Shown piece by piece: positions 37,187 to 46,534 of a stretch of 64,000 nt of DNA. This DNA is from Caldimonas brevitalea. GTDB lineage: Bacteria > Pseudomonadota > Gammaproteobacteria > Burkholderiales > Burkholderiaceae_C. The stretch lies in contig NZ_CP011371.1 of assembly GCF_001017435.1 (NCBI RefSeq), forward strand, positions 992,001 through 1,056,000. The letters run 5' to 3'. A program made the position numbers and the translations under genes. The notes beneath the pieces are model-generated. The model had not been told where the DNA came from and did no database searches. It was given only the letters and a program-made list of their open reading frames with translations. Position 1 is the first letter of the stretch. Every line of letters begins with the position of its first letter.

Positions 37187-37266
37187 GTTTGGCGCTCGAT
37201 GAGCAAACAGTCTATCGTCGGGGCGAGCCCCGGCGGGGTACGCGGCAGCGCCGCGAAGGAGCGAGC

Positions 37267-37992
37267 ATGCGAGTGATGCGCAACCTGATCCGTCTGACGG
37301 CCGGCTTGGTGCTGTTGGCCTGCAGTGCGACGGCAGCCGCGGGCGTGAACGCGCCGCCGGCCGGCACGGCCGGGGGGAATGCCGCCGGTCAGCAGGCCTC
37401 GAGCGAGCGGCGCGATATCGAGGCGGCGCTGGCGGTGTACCAGGCCGGGCGCCTGCCCGAGGCCGAGCAGATGTTCCGGGCGCTGGCCCGCAAAGGCAAT
37501 GCCGTGGGGCGCTACAACCTCGCGATGATGCATGTGCTCGACGAAGCCGCCCGCCCGGACAAGCACGAGGCGGTGGCCCTGCTGAAACAGTCGGCGGCGC
37601 AAGGATTCATCCGCTCGGAGTACGCGCTCGGGCAGGTCTACGAGCTGGGCGTGGCGGGGCCGCCCGACCAGGCGCATGCGGTGGTGTGGTACCAGCGCGC
37701 CGCGCAGCATGGGCATGTCGATGCGCAGGTGTCGCTGGGCACCGCCTACTACCTCGGGCGCGGCATCGCGCGCGACCTGGGCCAGGCCGCGCAGTGGTAC
37801 CGGCAAGCCGCCCAGGCGGGCGACGTCGGCGCGCAATACCTGATCGCCTCCATGTACGAAACCGGCCTCGGCGTCGAGCAAGACCTGAGGATCGCGCGCT
37901 ACTGGTACGACGCGGCCGCGCGCAACGGCGACGAGGCCGCACCGCACAAGGTGAAGGAACTGGACAACCGCCTGCGCGACAGGTCGCTGTGA
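37267..37992 (+). CDS. Exported Sel1-repeat (TPR-like) protein
   Basis: A 241-residue protein: signal peptide ([20 protein letters not shown] to about ATAAAG; LLAC could also serve as a lipobox), then a helical solenoid with one TPR-like pair and at least three Sel1 repeats, such as [40 protein letters not shown] and [20 protein letters not shown]. Sel1 proteins act as periplasmic or envelope scaffolds for protein interaction; the partner is unknown. AAGGAG precedes ATG 37267. The gene is inserted on the opposite strand between ybeD and lipB. Confidence 0.82.
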   Translation: MRVMRNLIRLTAGLVLLACSATAAAGVNAPPAGTAGGNAAGQQASSERRDIEAALAVYQAGRLPEAEQMFRALARKGNAVGRYNLAMMHVLDEAARPDKHEAVALLKQSAAQGFIRSEYALGQVYELGVAGPPDQAHAVVWYQRAAQHGHVDAQVSLGTAYYLGRGIARDLGQAAQWYRQAAQAGDVGAQYLIASMYETGLGVEQDLRIARYWYDAAARNGDEAAPHKVKELDNRLRDRSL

Positions 37993-38005
37993 GCGCCGGC
38001 GCGGG

Positions 38006-38281
38006 TCAGAGCACCACCTTGACCATCGGGTGCGACGACAGCGCCCGGTACAGTTCGTCGAGCTGCTGCCGGCTGGTGGCGGTGATCGTGATGGTCAGGC
38101 CCAGGTAGTTGGCGCCCTTGCTCGGCCGCATCTCGATGGTCGAGGCGTCGAAGCTCGGGTCGAAGCGCTGCGCGACCTCGGCGATCGCCTGGGCGAAGCC
38201 GTCCACGTTGGCGCCCATCACCTTGATCGGGAACTGGCTGGGGTATTCGATGAGCGACTGCTCGGGAGGGATCGGTTTCAT
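38006..38281 (-). CDS. ybeD: DUF493 (YbeD-family) protein
   Basis: A 91-residue ACT-like alpha/beta protein of the YbeD family: SLIEYPSQFPIKVMGANVDG, ASTIEMRPSKGANYLGLTIT and RALSSHPMVKVVL. It commonly sits beside lipB and is thought to have a small-molecule or protein regulatory role in lipoate metabolism, unproven. Its start overlaps the stop of the aminotransferase gene by ATGA, so the two are translated together. It ends 13 bases from the convergent Sel1 gene. Confidence 0.92.
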   Translation of the reverse strand: MKPIPPEQSLIEYPSQFPIKVMGANVDGFAQAIAEVAQRFDPSFDASTIEMRPSKGANYLGLTITITATSRQQLDELYRALSSHPMVKVVL

Positions 38282-39165
38282 ATCGACTGTTCCGCTTTGG
38301 CCCGCTGGTAGGCCTCGTACAAGCGGGCATAGATGGGGCCGGGTTTGCCTTTTCCAGCCCCATGGCCCACGGGCTCGCCGTCGAGGCGGGTGACGGGCAG
38401 CACCTCTTTGGCGGCGGACGACAGCAGGATCTCGTCGGCGGCGTTCACTTCGGTCTCGGCGATCGGGCGCAGGTTGAAGCCGATGCCCAGCTCTTCACAC
38501 AGTTCGGCGATGAGGCTGTAGCGTATGCCTTCCAGCACATGCTCGCTCTTCGGGGCCCCGAGCACCGCCCCTTCGTGCACGATCCAGACGTTGCTGGCGG
38601 AAGCCTCGGTGAGGCAGCCGTCGCGGAACAATATCGTCTCGGCGACACCGGCGTCGGCGGCGATCTGGCGCGCCAACACGTTGCCCAGCAATGAGGTCGA
38701 CTTGATATCGCCCCGCTGCCACCGGAAGTCGCGGGCACTGACGCAGGCCACCCCCTGGCGGCGCTGCTCAGCGCTGACCGGCTTCAGGGTGCTGACCATC
38801 ATGAACACCGTCGGTTCCACACCTTCGGGCATCACATGGTCGCGCAGCGCGACACCCCGCGTGACCTGCAAATACACCAGCTGGTCGGGTGCGTCGGCCC
38901 GCTCGGCATGCTCCTCCACCAGGCGCCGGATGCGCTCCAGCCACTCGGTCTCGGTGTGCGGATTGCGGATGCGCACCTTCGACAAGGACCGCTCCAGCCG
39001 CGACAGGTGCTGCTGGAAGCGGAACAGCCGCTTGCCGTAGACCGGTATCACCTCGTAGACGCCGTCACCGAAGATGAAACCGCGATCGAGCACCGAGATT
39101 TTCGCGTCGCACAGGCGGGCGTATTCCCCGTTGAGGTAGCACAGGCTGTCGGGCAGGGCTTGCAT
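38278..39165 (-). CDS. dat: D-amino-acid aminotransferase (fold-type IV)
   Basis: A 295-residue fold-type IV PLP enzyme. VLDRGFIFGDGVYEVIPVY is the typical entry, KSTSLLGNVLARQ contains the Schiff-base lysine, and LFRDGCLTEASASNVWIV binds the cofactor phosphate. Sequence and context (beside dacC and ybeD-lipB) fit D-alanine aminotransferase, which makes D-Ala/D-Glu by transamination; branched-chain aminotransferase is the alternative. The start at 39165 follows GAGGAGG; a longer frame to 39243 lacks a signal. It lies 43 bases after dacC. Confidence 0.85.
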   Translation of the reverse strand: MQALPDSLCYLNGEYARLCDAKISVLDRGFIFGDGVYEVIPVYGKRLFRFQQHLSRLERSLSKVRIRNPHTETEWLERIRRLVEEHAERADAPDQLVYLQVTRGVALRDHVMPEGVEPTVFMMVSTLKPVSAEQRRQGVACVSARDFRWQRGDIKSTSLLGNVLARQIAADAGVAETILFRDGCLTEASASNVWIVHEGAVLGAPKSEHVLEGIRYSLIAELCEELGIGFNLRPIAETEVNAADEILLSSAAKEVLPVTRLDGEPVGHGAGKGKPGPIYARLYEAYQRAKAEQSI

Positions 39166-39208
39166 CGTCGCCTCCTCTGCGGGCGCCAGGTCGCCCACAG
39201 CGCGGAGG

Positions 39209-40363
39209 TTACTTGATCCAGAGCCGAATAGCATCCCAGGCACGGCCGAAAAACCCGCTCTGCTCGACCGGCTCCAGCACCACCAGCGGCGCCTCGGCGA
39301 TCAGCGTGCTGCCGTTGGTGACCTTCAGCTTGCCGACCGCCTGGCCCTTGGTCAGCGGCGCGATCAGCGGGTCCACCCGCTCGATCTGGGTTTTGATCTT
39401 GTCAGCATCGCCCTTGGCGACCGTGACGAACACCGCCCTCGGGCTGCCCAGCTTGACCTCGGCGGCTGCGCCTTTCCACACCTGCGGCGTCGCCACCGGT
39501 TTGTTGGCCTCGAACACCTTCAGCGTGTCGAAGGCCTGATAGCCCCAGTTCAGCAGCTTCTGGCTCTCGTTCGCGCGCGCCTCCATCGAGGTGGTGTTGA
39601 GCACCACGCTCAGCAGCCGGCGTTTGCCGTTCGGATAGTCGCGCTGCGCCGACGCCACCAGGCAGTAGCCGGCCAGCGCGGTGTGGCCAGTTTTCATGCC
39701 GTCGACGGTGGGGTCGCGCCGCAACAGCAAATTGCGGTTGGGCTGCGTGATGTTGTTGAACTTGAACTCGCGGATCGAATAGAGCGAATAGAAGTCCGGG
39801 AAGTCCTTGATGATGTTGGCGGCGATGATGGAGAGGTCGCGCGCCGTGCTGGTGTGGCCCGGCTCGGTCATGCCGGTGACGTTCTTGAACGTCGTGCGCT
39901 TCAGGCCCATGCGCTGGGCCTCGCGGTTCATCAACTGCACGAAGGTTTCGACGCTGCCGGCCACCCCTTCTGCAAGTGCGACCGACGCATCGTTGCCCGA
40001 CTGCACGATCATGCCCTTGAGCAGGTCGTCCACCGACACCTGCATGCGCGGCTCGACGAACATCACCGAGGCGCCGCCCTTGCGCTCGTCCCAGGCGCGG
40101 GTCGAGATCGGCAGCAGCTGATCGCGCGTGATCTTCTTGTCGCGGATGGCGCCGAAGACCACATAGGCGGTCATCAGCTTGGTCAGCGACGCGGGGTCGG
40201 ACGGCGTGTCCGGGTCGCGAGCCGCCAGCACCTGCTGGCTGGTCATGTCCAGCAGCAGATACGACTTGGCCGCCACCTCGGGCGGTTGCAGCGGTTGGGC
40301 CTGCACCACGGCAGACGAAAGGCTGACGGCAACAGCCAGGCAGACAGCAAATACTCGTTTCAT
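39209..40363 (-). CDS. dacC: D-alanyl-D-alanine carboxypeptidase (PBP5/6 type)
   Basis: A 384-residue penicillin-binding protein of the S11 family. The signal peptide ends near VVQAQP. The active-site set is Ser59-Leu-Thr-Lys62 (SLTK), SGN in IVQSGNDASVALAEGV, and KTG in DGMKTGHTALAGYC. The C-terminal domain ends in an amphipathic anchor (FGRAWDAIRLWIK) that attaches it to the inner membrane. It trims the terminal D-Ala from peptidoglycan pentapeptides. It belongs to a minus-strand run from hemJ to ybeD with very small gaps. Confidence 0.93.
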   Translation of the reverse strand: MKRVFAVCLAVAVSLSSAVVQAQPLQPPEVAAKSYLLLDMTSQQVLAARDPDTPSDPASLTKLMTAYVVFGAIRDKKITRDQLLPISTRAWDERKGGASVMFVEPRMQVSVDDLLKGMIVQSGNDASVALAEGVAGSVETFVQLMNREAQRMGLKRTTFKNVTGMTEPGHTSTARDLSIIAANIIKDFPDFYSLYSIREFKFNNITQPNRNLLLRRDPTVDGMKTGHTALAGYCLVASAQRDYPNGKRRLLSVVLNTTSMEARANESQKLLNWGYQAFDTLKVFEANKPVATPQVWKGAAAEVKLGSPRAVFVTVAKGDADKIKTQIERVDPLIAPLTKGQAVGKLKVTNGSTLIAEAPLVVLEPVEQSGFFGRAWDAIRLWIK

Positions 40364-40399
40364 GAAGTCCAGTCGTTGGTCGTCGGGAGGCTGCGCCCC

Positions 40400-41008
40400 T
40401 CAGGCGAGGGCGCGTGTCACCAGATTCTTCAGCAAAGGCAGTTGTCCATGGAAAAAATGGCCTACGCCGGGGATCACCACGACGGGCAGGTGCTGCGGGC
40501 GGGCCCAGTCCAGCGTGGCGGACAGCGGCACGACGTCGTCCTGCTCGCCGTGGATCACCAGCGTGTGCTCGGGCACGGCCGCCACCTCGAAGTTGCCGGT
40601 GGCCGGGCCGACCAGCACCAGCCGGCGCACCCGCTCGTGGCCGATGCGCGCAGCAGCTTGCGACGCGACATAGGCGCCGAACGAGAAGCCGGCCAGCGCC
40701 AGGGCCTCGCCGTCGCGCTGGTGCCGGGCGACCGCGGTCAGCATGTCGTCGATCTCGCCGCGCCCGGCATCCCAAACACCTTGCGATGCGCCGATGCCAC
40801 GGAAGTTGAATCGCACCGCTCGCCAGCCGCTCGCGACGAAGGCGCGCGCCAGCGTTTGCACGACCTTGTTGTCCATCGTGCCGCCATGCAGCGGATGGGG
40901 GTGGGCGATGACCACCAGCCCTTGTTCAGGGCCCACCGGGGCGTCGACAGCACATTCGAGCGTGCCGGCCGGGCCTTCGATGCGCTCGCGCAGTGTCTGC
41001 GAATTCAT
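40400..41008 (-). CDS. Alpha/beta hydrolase (COG2945 type)
   Basis: A 202-residue cytoplasmic hydrolase. VIAHPHPLHGGTMDNKVVQT is the family signature, LAGFSFGAYVASQ carries the nucleophile serine, HGEQDDVVPL the acid and VIPGVGHFFHGQ the histidine. Relatives are annotated as dienelactone-hydrolase-like or CocE/NonD-like with unknown substrates. It starts five bases after the [2Fe-2S] protein gene and ends 36 bases before dacC, so it is in the same transcript. Confidence 0.85.
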   Translation of the reverse strand: MNSQTLRERIEGPAGTLECAVDAPVGPEQGLVVIAHPHPLHGGTMDNKVVQTLARAFVASGWRAVRFNFRGIGASQGVWDAGRGEIDDMLTAVARHQRDGEALALAGFSFGAYVASQAAARIGHERVRRLVLVGPATGNFEVAAVPEHTLVIHGEQDDVVPLSATLDWARPQHLPVVVIPGVGHFFHGQLPLLKNLVTRALA

Positions 41009-41013
41009 CGGGT

Positions 41014-41340
41014 TCAGCGGCCCACGTCGGGAGGCAGCAACAGGCGCTCGACGACCTGGCCCTGCTTGAGGTGCGAGTCGACGATTTCGTCGATGTCGTC
41101 CTGGTTGACGAAGGTGTACCAGGTGCCTTCCGGGTACACCACCGCCACCGGCCCGCCGGCGCAGCGGTCGAGGCAGCCCGCCTTGTTGACCCGGACCTTG
41201 CCCGGCCCGGCCAGGCGCTCGGCCTTGACGCGCGCCTTGCAGTGGTCGAAGGCCTGCTGGGCCTGGTGGTCGGCGCAGCAGGCTTCACCGTTGTCGCGCT
41301 TGTTGAGGCAGAAGAAGATGTGGCGCTCGTAATAGCTCAT
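41014..41340 (-). CDS. Thioredoxin-like [2Fe-2S] ferredoxin
   Basis: A 108-residue protein of the thioredoxin-like ferredoxin group. The presumed cluster ligands are Cys11, Cys21 or Cys22, Cys56 and Cys60 (KAGCLDRCAGGP). The sequence YERHIFFCLNKRDNGEACCA and a conserved VVYPEGTWYTFVNQDD are typical of the (2Fe-2S) family seen next to COG2945 hydrolases in betaproteobacteria. It may transfer electrons; the partner is unknown. It overlaps the VanZ gene by four bases (ATGA). Confidence 0.88.
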   Translation of the reverse strand: MSYYERHIFFCLNKRDNGEACCADHQAQQAFDHCKARVKAERLAGPGKVRVNKAGCLDRCAGGPVAVVYPEGTWYTFVNQDDIDEIVDSHLKQGQVVERLLLPPDVGR

Positions 41341-42512
41341 GCGCCGATTCTAGGCCGCCGCACCTTGTCCTTGCGGCGCTGGGGCAGGCGCTTTTGGCGC
41401 TGTGTGGGGGCCTGGGGGCCGCGGCTGAACAGACGTGCGGCGAAGTACGCCAGCGTCACATAGGGCCAGAGCCAGCCGATCCATTGGGCCAGCCCGTGGA
41501 AACGGATGAAGCGCCCCTGCTCCCAGCCCTGCAGGCTGGAGGCGAAGTAGGGATCGGCGGGTGCCAAGTTGACCAGCGCCATCGAGGTGGCGATCAACCC
41601 CAGCCCCAGCGCCGCGGCGACGCGCGGGGGCAAGAAGGCCAGCACCAGCGCCACCGCGACCCCGACCAGCCAACCCACCTCCGACGCCACCGCGACCCAC
41701 GCGAACGCGTGGTCCGGGCCGAAGCCGAGCGCTGTCGACAGCGTCGTGGCCGCCGCACCGAGCAAGGCGGCACCGAGCACCAGCAGGCTGCGCCGCCAGG
41801 TGGGGGGTGTGATGGTGTAGGCGAGCAAGCAGGGGGCGAGCAGGCCCATCGCGATGGTGGCGAGTTCCAGCTCCGGCGTGAGCGGCTGACGGCCCGGCGC
41901 GGGCAGGTCGAGGGCCCAGGCCTCGTAGGGCGTGTCGCGCAGCAGGTCCTGCAAGGCTTCGTGCAGACGCTCCCCGACATGGCCCAGCGCCAGGGGTACC
42001 GGTGCCGGAAATAGCAGGGCCACCGGCCACAGCAGCAGCAGCGCCAGGCCGCCGCCGCTCTGCGGCACGAACCAGCGGTCGCGCAAGGTCTGCCAGCGTC
42101 CGAGCCAGCCGAGGGCGGCGACCAGCACCGCGAGCAGGGCGCCCGCCAGGGTGCCGAGCGTGTTGAGCGCGAAGTCGACGTTGGACGGCACCCGCGACGG
42201 CAGGAAGTTCTGCAGCATCTCGAGCCCGGCCGACAGCCCGGCACCCAGCAGCACGGCGACCAGCAGCGCAAGGATGCGGTGCCACCCGGTGCGCATCAAG
42301 GCGCCGCACCACAGCCCGCCGAGCGGCATGTAGCCGAGCAGGTTGGACACCAGGTCGAAGCCGGTCCACCAGCGCGGCCACGGTAGCGTCCAGAACGCCC
42401 ACGGGCTCACGCCGGGCGCCTGCCACTCGGAAAACGGGTAGAGGCTGGCGTAGACGACCAGCGCGGCGTAGGCCAACGCCAGTGGCACCAGCGAGCTGCG
42501 ATGGCGGCTCAT
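41337..42512 (-). CDS. VanZ-family membrane protein
   Basis: A 391-residue integral membrane protein with about ten hydrophobic segments. The VanZ-like part is LAYAALVVYASLYPFSEWQ, DLVSNLLGYMPLGGLWCG and SAGLEMLQNFLPSRVPSNVDFALNTLG, the conserved core with Glu and Asn/Asp in the membrane. The C-terminal half adds further TM segments and a basic cytoplasmic tail (QRQKRLPQRRKDKVRR). The function of chromosomal VanZ proteins is unknown. ATG 42512 is chosen; the open frame further upstream has no membrane character. Confidence 0.83.
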   Translation of the reverse strand: MSRHRSSLVPLALAYAALVVYASLYPFSEWQAPGVSPWAFWTLPWPRWWTGFDLVSNLLGYMPLGGLWCGALMRTGWHRILALLVAVLLGAGLSAGLEMLQNFLPSRVPSNVDFALNTLGTLAGALLAVLVAALGWLGRWQTLRDRWFVPQSGGGLALLLLWPVALLFPAPVPLALGHVGERLHEALQDLLRDTPYEAWALDLPAPGRQPLTPELELATIAMGLLAPCLLAYTITPPTWRRSLLVLGAALLGAAATTLSTALGFGPDHAFAWVAVASEVGWLVGVAVALVLAFLPPRVAAALGLGLIATSMALVNLAPADPYFASSLQGWEQGRFIRFHGLAQWIGWLWPYVTLAYFAARLFSRGPQAPTQRQKRLPQRRKDKVRRPRIGA

Positions 42513-42520
42513 GGGGGCGA

Positions 42521-42949
42521 TCAGAAGGGTTTGACGACCACCAGCAGCACCACCAGCAGCAAGGCCACCACCGGGGCCTCGTTGAACCAGCGGTACCAGG
42601 TGTGGCTGCGGCGGTTGTTCAACTGCTCGAATTCGCGCAGCAACCGCCGGCAGACGTGGTGGTAGCCGACCAGCCCGATCACCAGCGCCAGTTTCGCGTG
42701 CAGCCAGCCGTTGCCGCTGCCCCGGCCGATGCCGTAGTACAGCCACAGCCACAGCCCGAAGCCGAGCGCGGGTACCATCAGCAGGGTCATGAAGCGGTAG
42801 AGCTTGTGGGCCATCAGCAGCAACCGCTCGCGTTCCGCGTGGCTGTCCTGCGGCACCATGGCCAGGTTGACAAAGATGCGCGGCAGGTAGAACAGGCCGG
42901 CGAACCAGCTGGTGACGAAGACGATGTGGAGGGCTTTGATCCAGAGCAT
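42521..42949 (-). CDS. hemJ: HemJ-type protoporphyrinogen IX oxidase
   Basis: A 142-residue, four-TM protein: MLWIKALHIVFVTSWFAGLF has the conserved histidine in TM1, then LPRIFVNLAMVPQ, MTLLMVPALGFGLWLW, and GWLHAKLALVIGLVGYHHVC with conserved Lys and His residues, ending RWFNEAPVVALLLVVLLVV. These are hallmarks of HemJ (formerly UPF0093), which oxidises protoporphyrinogen IX in the inner membrane and binds haem. hemB lies nearby on the opposite strand. The start at 42949 is eight bases downstream of a TGG-rich stretch; the VanZ gene follows after eight bases. Confidence 0.85.
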   Translation of the reverse strand: MLWIKALHIVFVTSWFAGLFYLPRIFVNLAMVPQDSHAERERLLLMAHKLYRFMTLLMVPALGFGLWLWLYYGIGRGSGNGWLHAKLALVIGLVGYHHVCRRLLREFEQLNNRRSHTWYRWFNEAPVVALLLVVLLVVVKPF

Positions 42950-43094
42950 CGCGCGATGATAGCCAGCGGGTTGGCAGCGGTTGGCAGCAACCCCCCGGGC
43001 GGGCGTCGCGCGGTGCAGGGTACGTGCCCGCGGTGCAAGCAAACGTCTGATACGTTAAGCGACGCAACCGGATGCCAACCGCCATCGGGCCGCC

Positions 43095-43210
43095 CAAAAG
43101 AAAGAGCCCCAGTCCGAGGGACTGGGGCCGCAAAGCCTTAACGCTGTCATCACGGTAAGGCACCTGCTCAGGGAGGAAAAGCAGGGAATGAACGCCTTGC
43201 GACGTATCAT
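43095..43210 (-). ncRNA. Candidate small RNA with CCUCCCU loop and intrinsic terminator
   Basis: Read on minus, the region folds into three hairpins. Hairpin 1 is CCTGC/GCAGG (43181-43185 with 43163-43167) around a 13-base loop, TTTTCCTCCCTGA, with an anti-Shine-Dalgarno core. Hairpin 2 has the 6-bp stem GCCTTA/TAAGGC (43156-43161 with 43135-43140). Hairpin 3 is a 10-bp stem GGACTGGGGC/GCCCCAGTCC (43106-43128) followed on minus by TCTTTCTTTT, an intrinsic terminator. No protein gene feeds this terminator. A -35-like ATGACA with a weak -10 lies upstream on minus. The 5' end is approximate. Confidence 0.6.
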
Positions 43211-43279
43211 TCACATGTAACTTTACCAGAACACAGCTGTCATTTCACTGACACGTACCCCCGCGTGAGGCATGGAAAA

Positions 43280-44337
<1,058 letters not shown>

Positions 44338-44343
44338 GTCGCG

Positions 44344-45468
44344 ATGCGTGTCTTCCATGTCAACTCGAAGTTCACCGAACTCGAAGCGCTCCCCGAGTCG
44401 CTGCCCGCGCAGGGTTATCTCTGGATTGCCATCTCGCGTCGACAGTTCGAAGTCAACCTCGCGCTGCTGCAGCCGCTGCTGATCGCCTGGACTGGCGGGC
44501 CGCTGGTCGACCTGCACATTTCCGACCTGCTCAACAACCAGCTGCCTTCGCACTTCGACTACACCTCGTGGTACGACCTGCTGGTGTTTCGGCGCCTCGC
44601 CGCGGGGGCGGGCACGAGCGCGCTGTTCCTCGACGAGCAGCAGGGCTCGCTCAGCTCGGCCCAGCAGGCCTTGCAGTCGATCGACACCAGCCCGGTCGGC
44701 TTCGCCATCTTCGACCGCGTGCTGATTTCGGTGCACCCGGTGGACTGCCAGGTGCATGAGTTTTTCATCGGCCGCTTGACCCAGATGAGCCAGAGCAGCG
44801 GCGAAGGACGCGCCGAGGCGCGCAGCGAGGGCCGCGGGGCCTCCTCGCGCCTGCCCACGTCGCCCGACGACCAGATGCTGCGCATGGTCAACCACATCGT
44901 CGACGGTTATCTCGAACTGCGCCGCTTGCTGACCCGGCAGCTCGGCTACCTGCAACATGAACTGCTGAGCCCGCGCGGCACCTTCCGCAGCTGGCAGGTG
45001 CTGCTGGACTCTCGCAACACGCTGCACGCGCTGGAAGACATCTGCGAAGACCAGCGCAGTGCGGTGCAGGAGTGGATCGACACCTTCGAAGAGTGGCCGG
45101 CCACGACCGACAAGCGGGTCGTACGCGAGCGCGAGTTGCTGCGGGTGCGGTCGCGCGACGTGCTCGAGCACATCGAGCGGGTGTTGCAGCACGTGCGGCG
45201 GCTCGAGTCGTCGGCCGAAACGGCGGTGCAGATGCATTTTTCGGCGCAGAGCCACCGCACCAACGCCATCATGCGCACCTTGACCGTGTTGACCGCCGTG
45301 TTCCTGCCGCTCAACCTGATCACCGGCATCTTCGGCATGAACTTCGACGCGCTGCCCTTGATCCACTCGACCACCGGCGTGTGGGTCGCCTTCGGCATCA
45401 TGCTGGCGGTGGGCCTCGGACTGGGCGCGTTCTTCTGGCGCAAGCGCTACCTGGGCTCGACGCACTGA
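44344..45468 (+). CDS. CorA-family divalent cation transporter
   Basis: A 374-residue protein with a large cytoplasmic funnel domain rich in long helices (EDQRSAVQEWIDTFEEWP to VLQHVRRLESSAETAVQ), then TM1 (TLTVLTAVFLPLNLITGIFG) with the signature GMN in FGMNFD, and TM2 (WVAFGIMLAVGLGLGAFFW). It should form a homopentameric Mg2+ (or Co2+/Zn2+) channel. A Ser/Gly/Arg-rich insert (SSGEGRAEARSEGRGASS) is unusual. It is downstream of hemB by six bases, so probably co-transcribed. Confidence 0.9.
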   Translation: MRVFHVNSKFTELEALPESLPAQGYLWIAISRRQFEVNLALLQPLLIAWTGGPLVDLHISDLLNNQLPSHFDYTSWYDLLVFRRLAAGAGTSALFLDEQQGSLSSAQQALQSIDTSPVGFAIFDRVLISVHPVDCQVHEFFIGRLTQMSQSSGEGRAEARSEGRGASSRLPTSPDDQMLRMVNHIVDGYLELRRLLTRQLGYLQHELLSPRGTFRSWQVLLDSRNTLHALEDICEDQRSAVQEWIDTFEEWPATTDKRVVRERELLRVRSRDVLEHIERVLQHVRRLESSAETAVQMHFSAQSHRTNAIMRTLTVLTAVFLPLNLITGIFGMNFDALPLIHSTTGVWVAFGIMLAVGLGLGAFFWRKRYLGSTH

Positions 45469-45556
45469 TCCGCGGTCCCCTCGGGCGGACGCACTTGCCG
45501 CTGCCGTGCGTGCGTGTCGGACCCGCAAGCGGCTGCGACCCGTCCCCGCCTGCGCC

Positions 45557-46519
45557 TCAAACCTCGGGCCGGTCCCAGCCGTCGGGCACCACGAACCAGC
45601 GCTCGCACTCTTGCCACGCCTGCTCGCGCCGCGCCACCCGGGCGTACAGCTGTGCACTCGGCCAGCGGCGGGCGCCGCGAGGTGGCGCCTCGGCCCACCG
45701 ACGCGCCACTTCTGCGGCCAGTGCTTCACGACGGATCGGGGTGGACGTGCCCGGCACGCGCGCCGGCACCATCCAGCGCGCCCGGGGCAAAGGCAGGTAG
45801 TGGCCGTCGGGCAGGTCGTTCAATCGCCTCCATTCGATCCAGCGCCCCTGCAAGTGGTCGGGCGCGAGCAGGTCACAGAGCGGCACCGGGCGGTCGTGGC
45901 GGTAGAACATCCAGCCGCGGGTGTAGGCCTGCGGCCGCCAGGCGCGGTCGTCCCAGGGCGGGGGCGGCGTGTGTCTCAGCTGGCGTTCGAACAGCTTGGC
46001 CAGCTTGCCGGGCAGGGTTTCGGCGCGGTCGGGGCCGACAAAATCGGCGGCCATTGCGGTTGGGCCGGTCGCGGTGCAGAGGAAGAACTTGACCGCCAAC
46101 TCCCAGTGCCAGGCTTGCCCGGTGTCGTCCTCGAGCAGAAAGTCGATCTCGCCGATGGTGGTGTCGTCCAGCCCGCATCGTTCCCCAGCGGGGCGGCGCA
46201 AGGGCAGGTTGGCGGCCACCAGACGATGGACCGGTCCATGCCGCAAATAGAACTCGAGCAGCCGTTCGGCATGGCGGCCGAGCGGTTGGCGCGTTGCCCC
46301 GGCCTGCAGCTCGAACGCGTCTCGCGGCCCGCCCTCGCGAGCGCGCAGGCCTGCCAGCCAGGCCTCGATGGCAGCCCGCTGGTGCGGCTCGAAGCGCTGC
46401 ACCGGGGCATCGATGCGACCTTCGGCCAGCAACGGGGGCGACAGCAGCAGCCAGCGCAAGTCGTCCAGCACGGCGTCGCCCTCACGGCACACCATGTCGG
46501 GCAGCGTCACGACGGGCAT
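45557..46519 (-). CDS. DUF1853 family protein
   Basis: A 320-residue cytoplasmic protein of DUF1853. Key segments are LDDLRWLLLSPPLL, LGRHAERLLEFYLRHGP, GEIDFLLEDDTGQAWHWELAVKF (an acidic, nuclease-like strand pattern), FVGPDRAETLPGKLAKLFERQL and QAYTRGWMFY. The family is thought to be PD-(D/E)XK-like, but its biochemical role is unknown. It is last in the operon tsaB-rimI-udg and starts 15 bases after the glycosylase stop. Confidence 0.87.
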   Translation of the reverse strand: MPVVTLPDMVCREGDAVLDDLRWLLLSPPLLAEGRIDAPVQRFEPHQRAAIEAWLAGLRAREGGPRDAFELQAGATRQPLGRHAERLLEFYLRHGPVHRLVAANLPLRRPAGERCGLDDTTIGEIDFLLEDDTGQAWHWELAVKFFLCTATGPTAMAADFVGPDRAETLPGKLAKLFERQLRHTPPPPWDDRAWRPQAYTRGWMFYRHDRPVPLCDLLAPDHLQGRWIEWRRLNDLPDGHYLPLPRARWMVPARVPGTSTPIRREALAAEVARRWAEAPPRGARRWPSAQLYARVARREQAWQECERWFVVPDGWDRPEV

Positions 46520-46534
46520 GGGCAGGCGGTGCTG

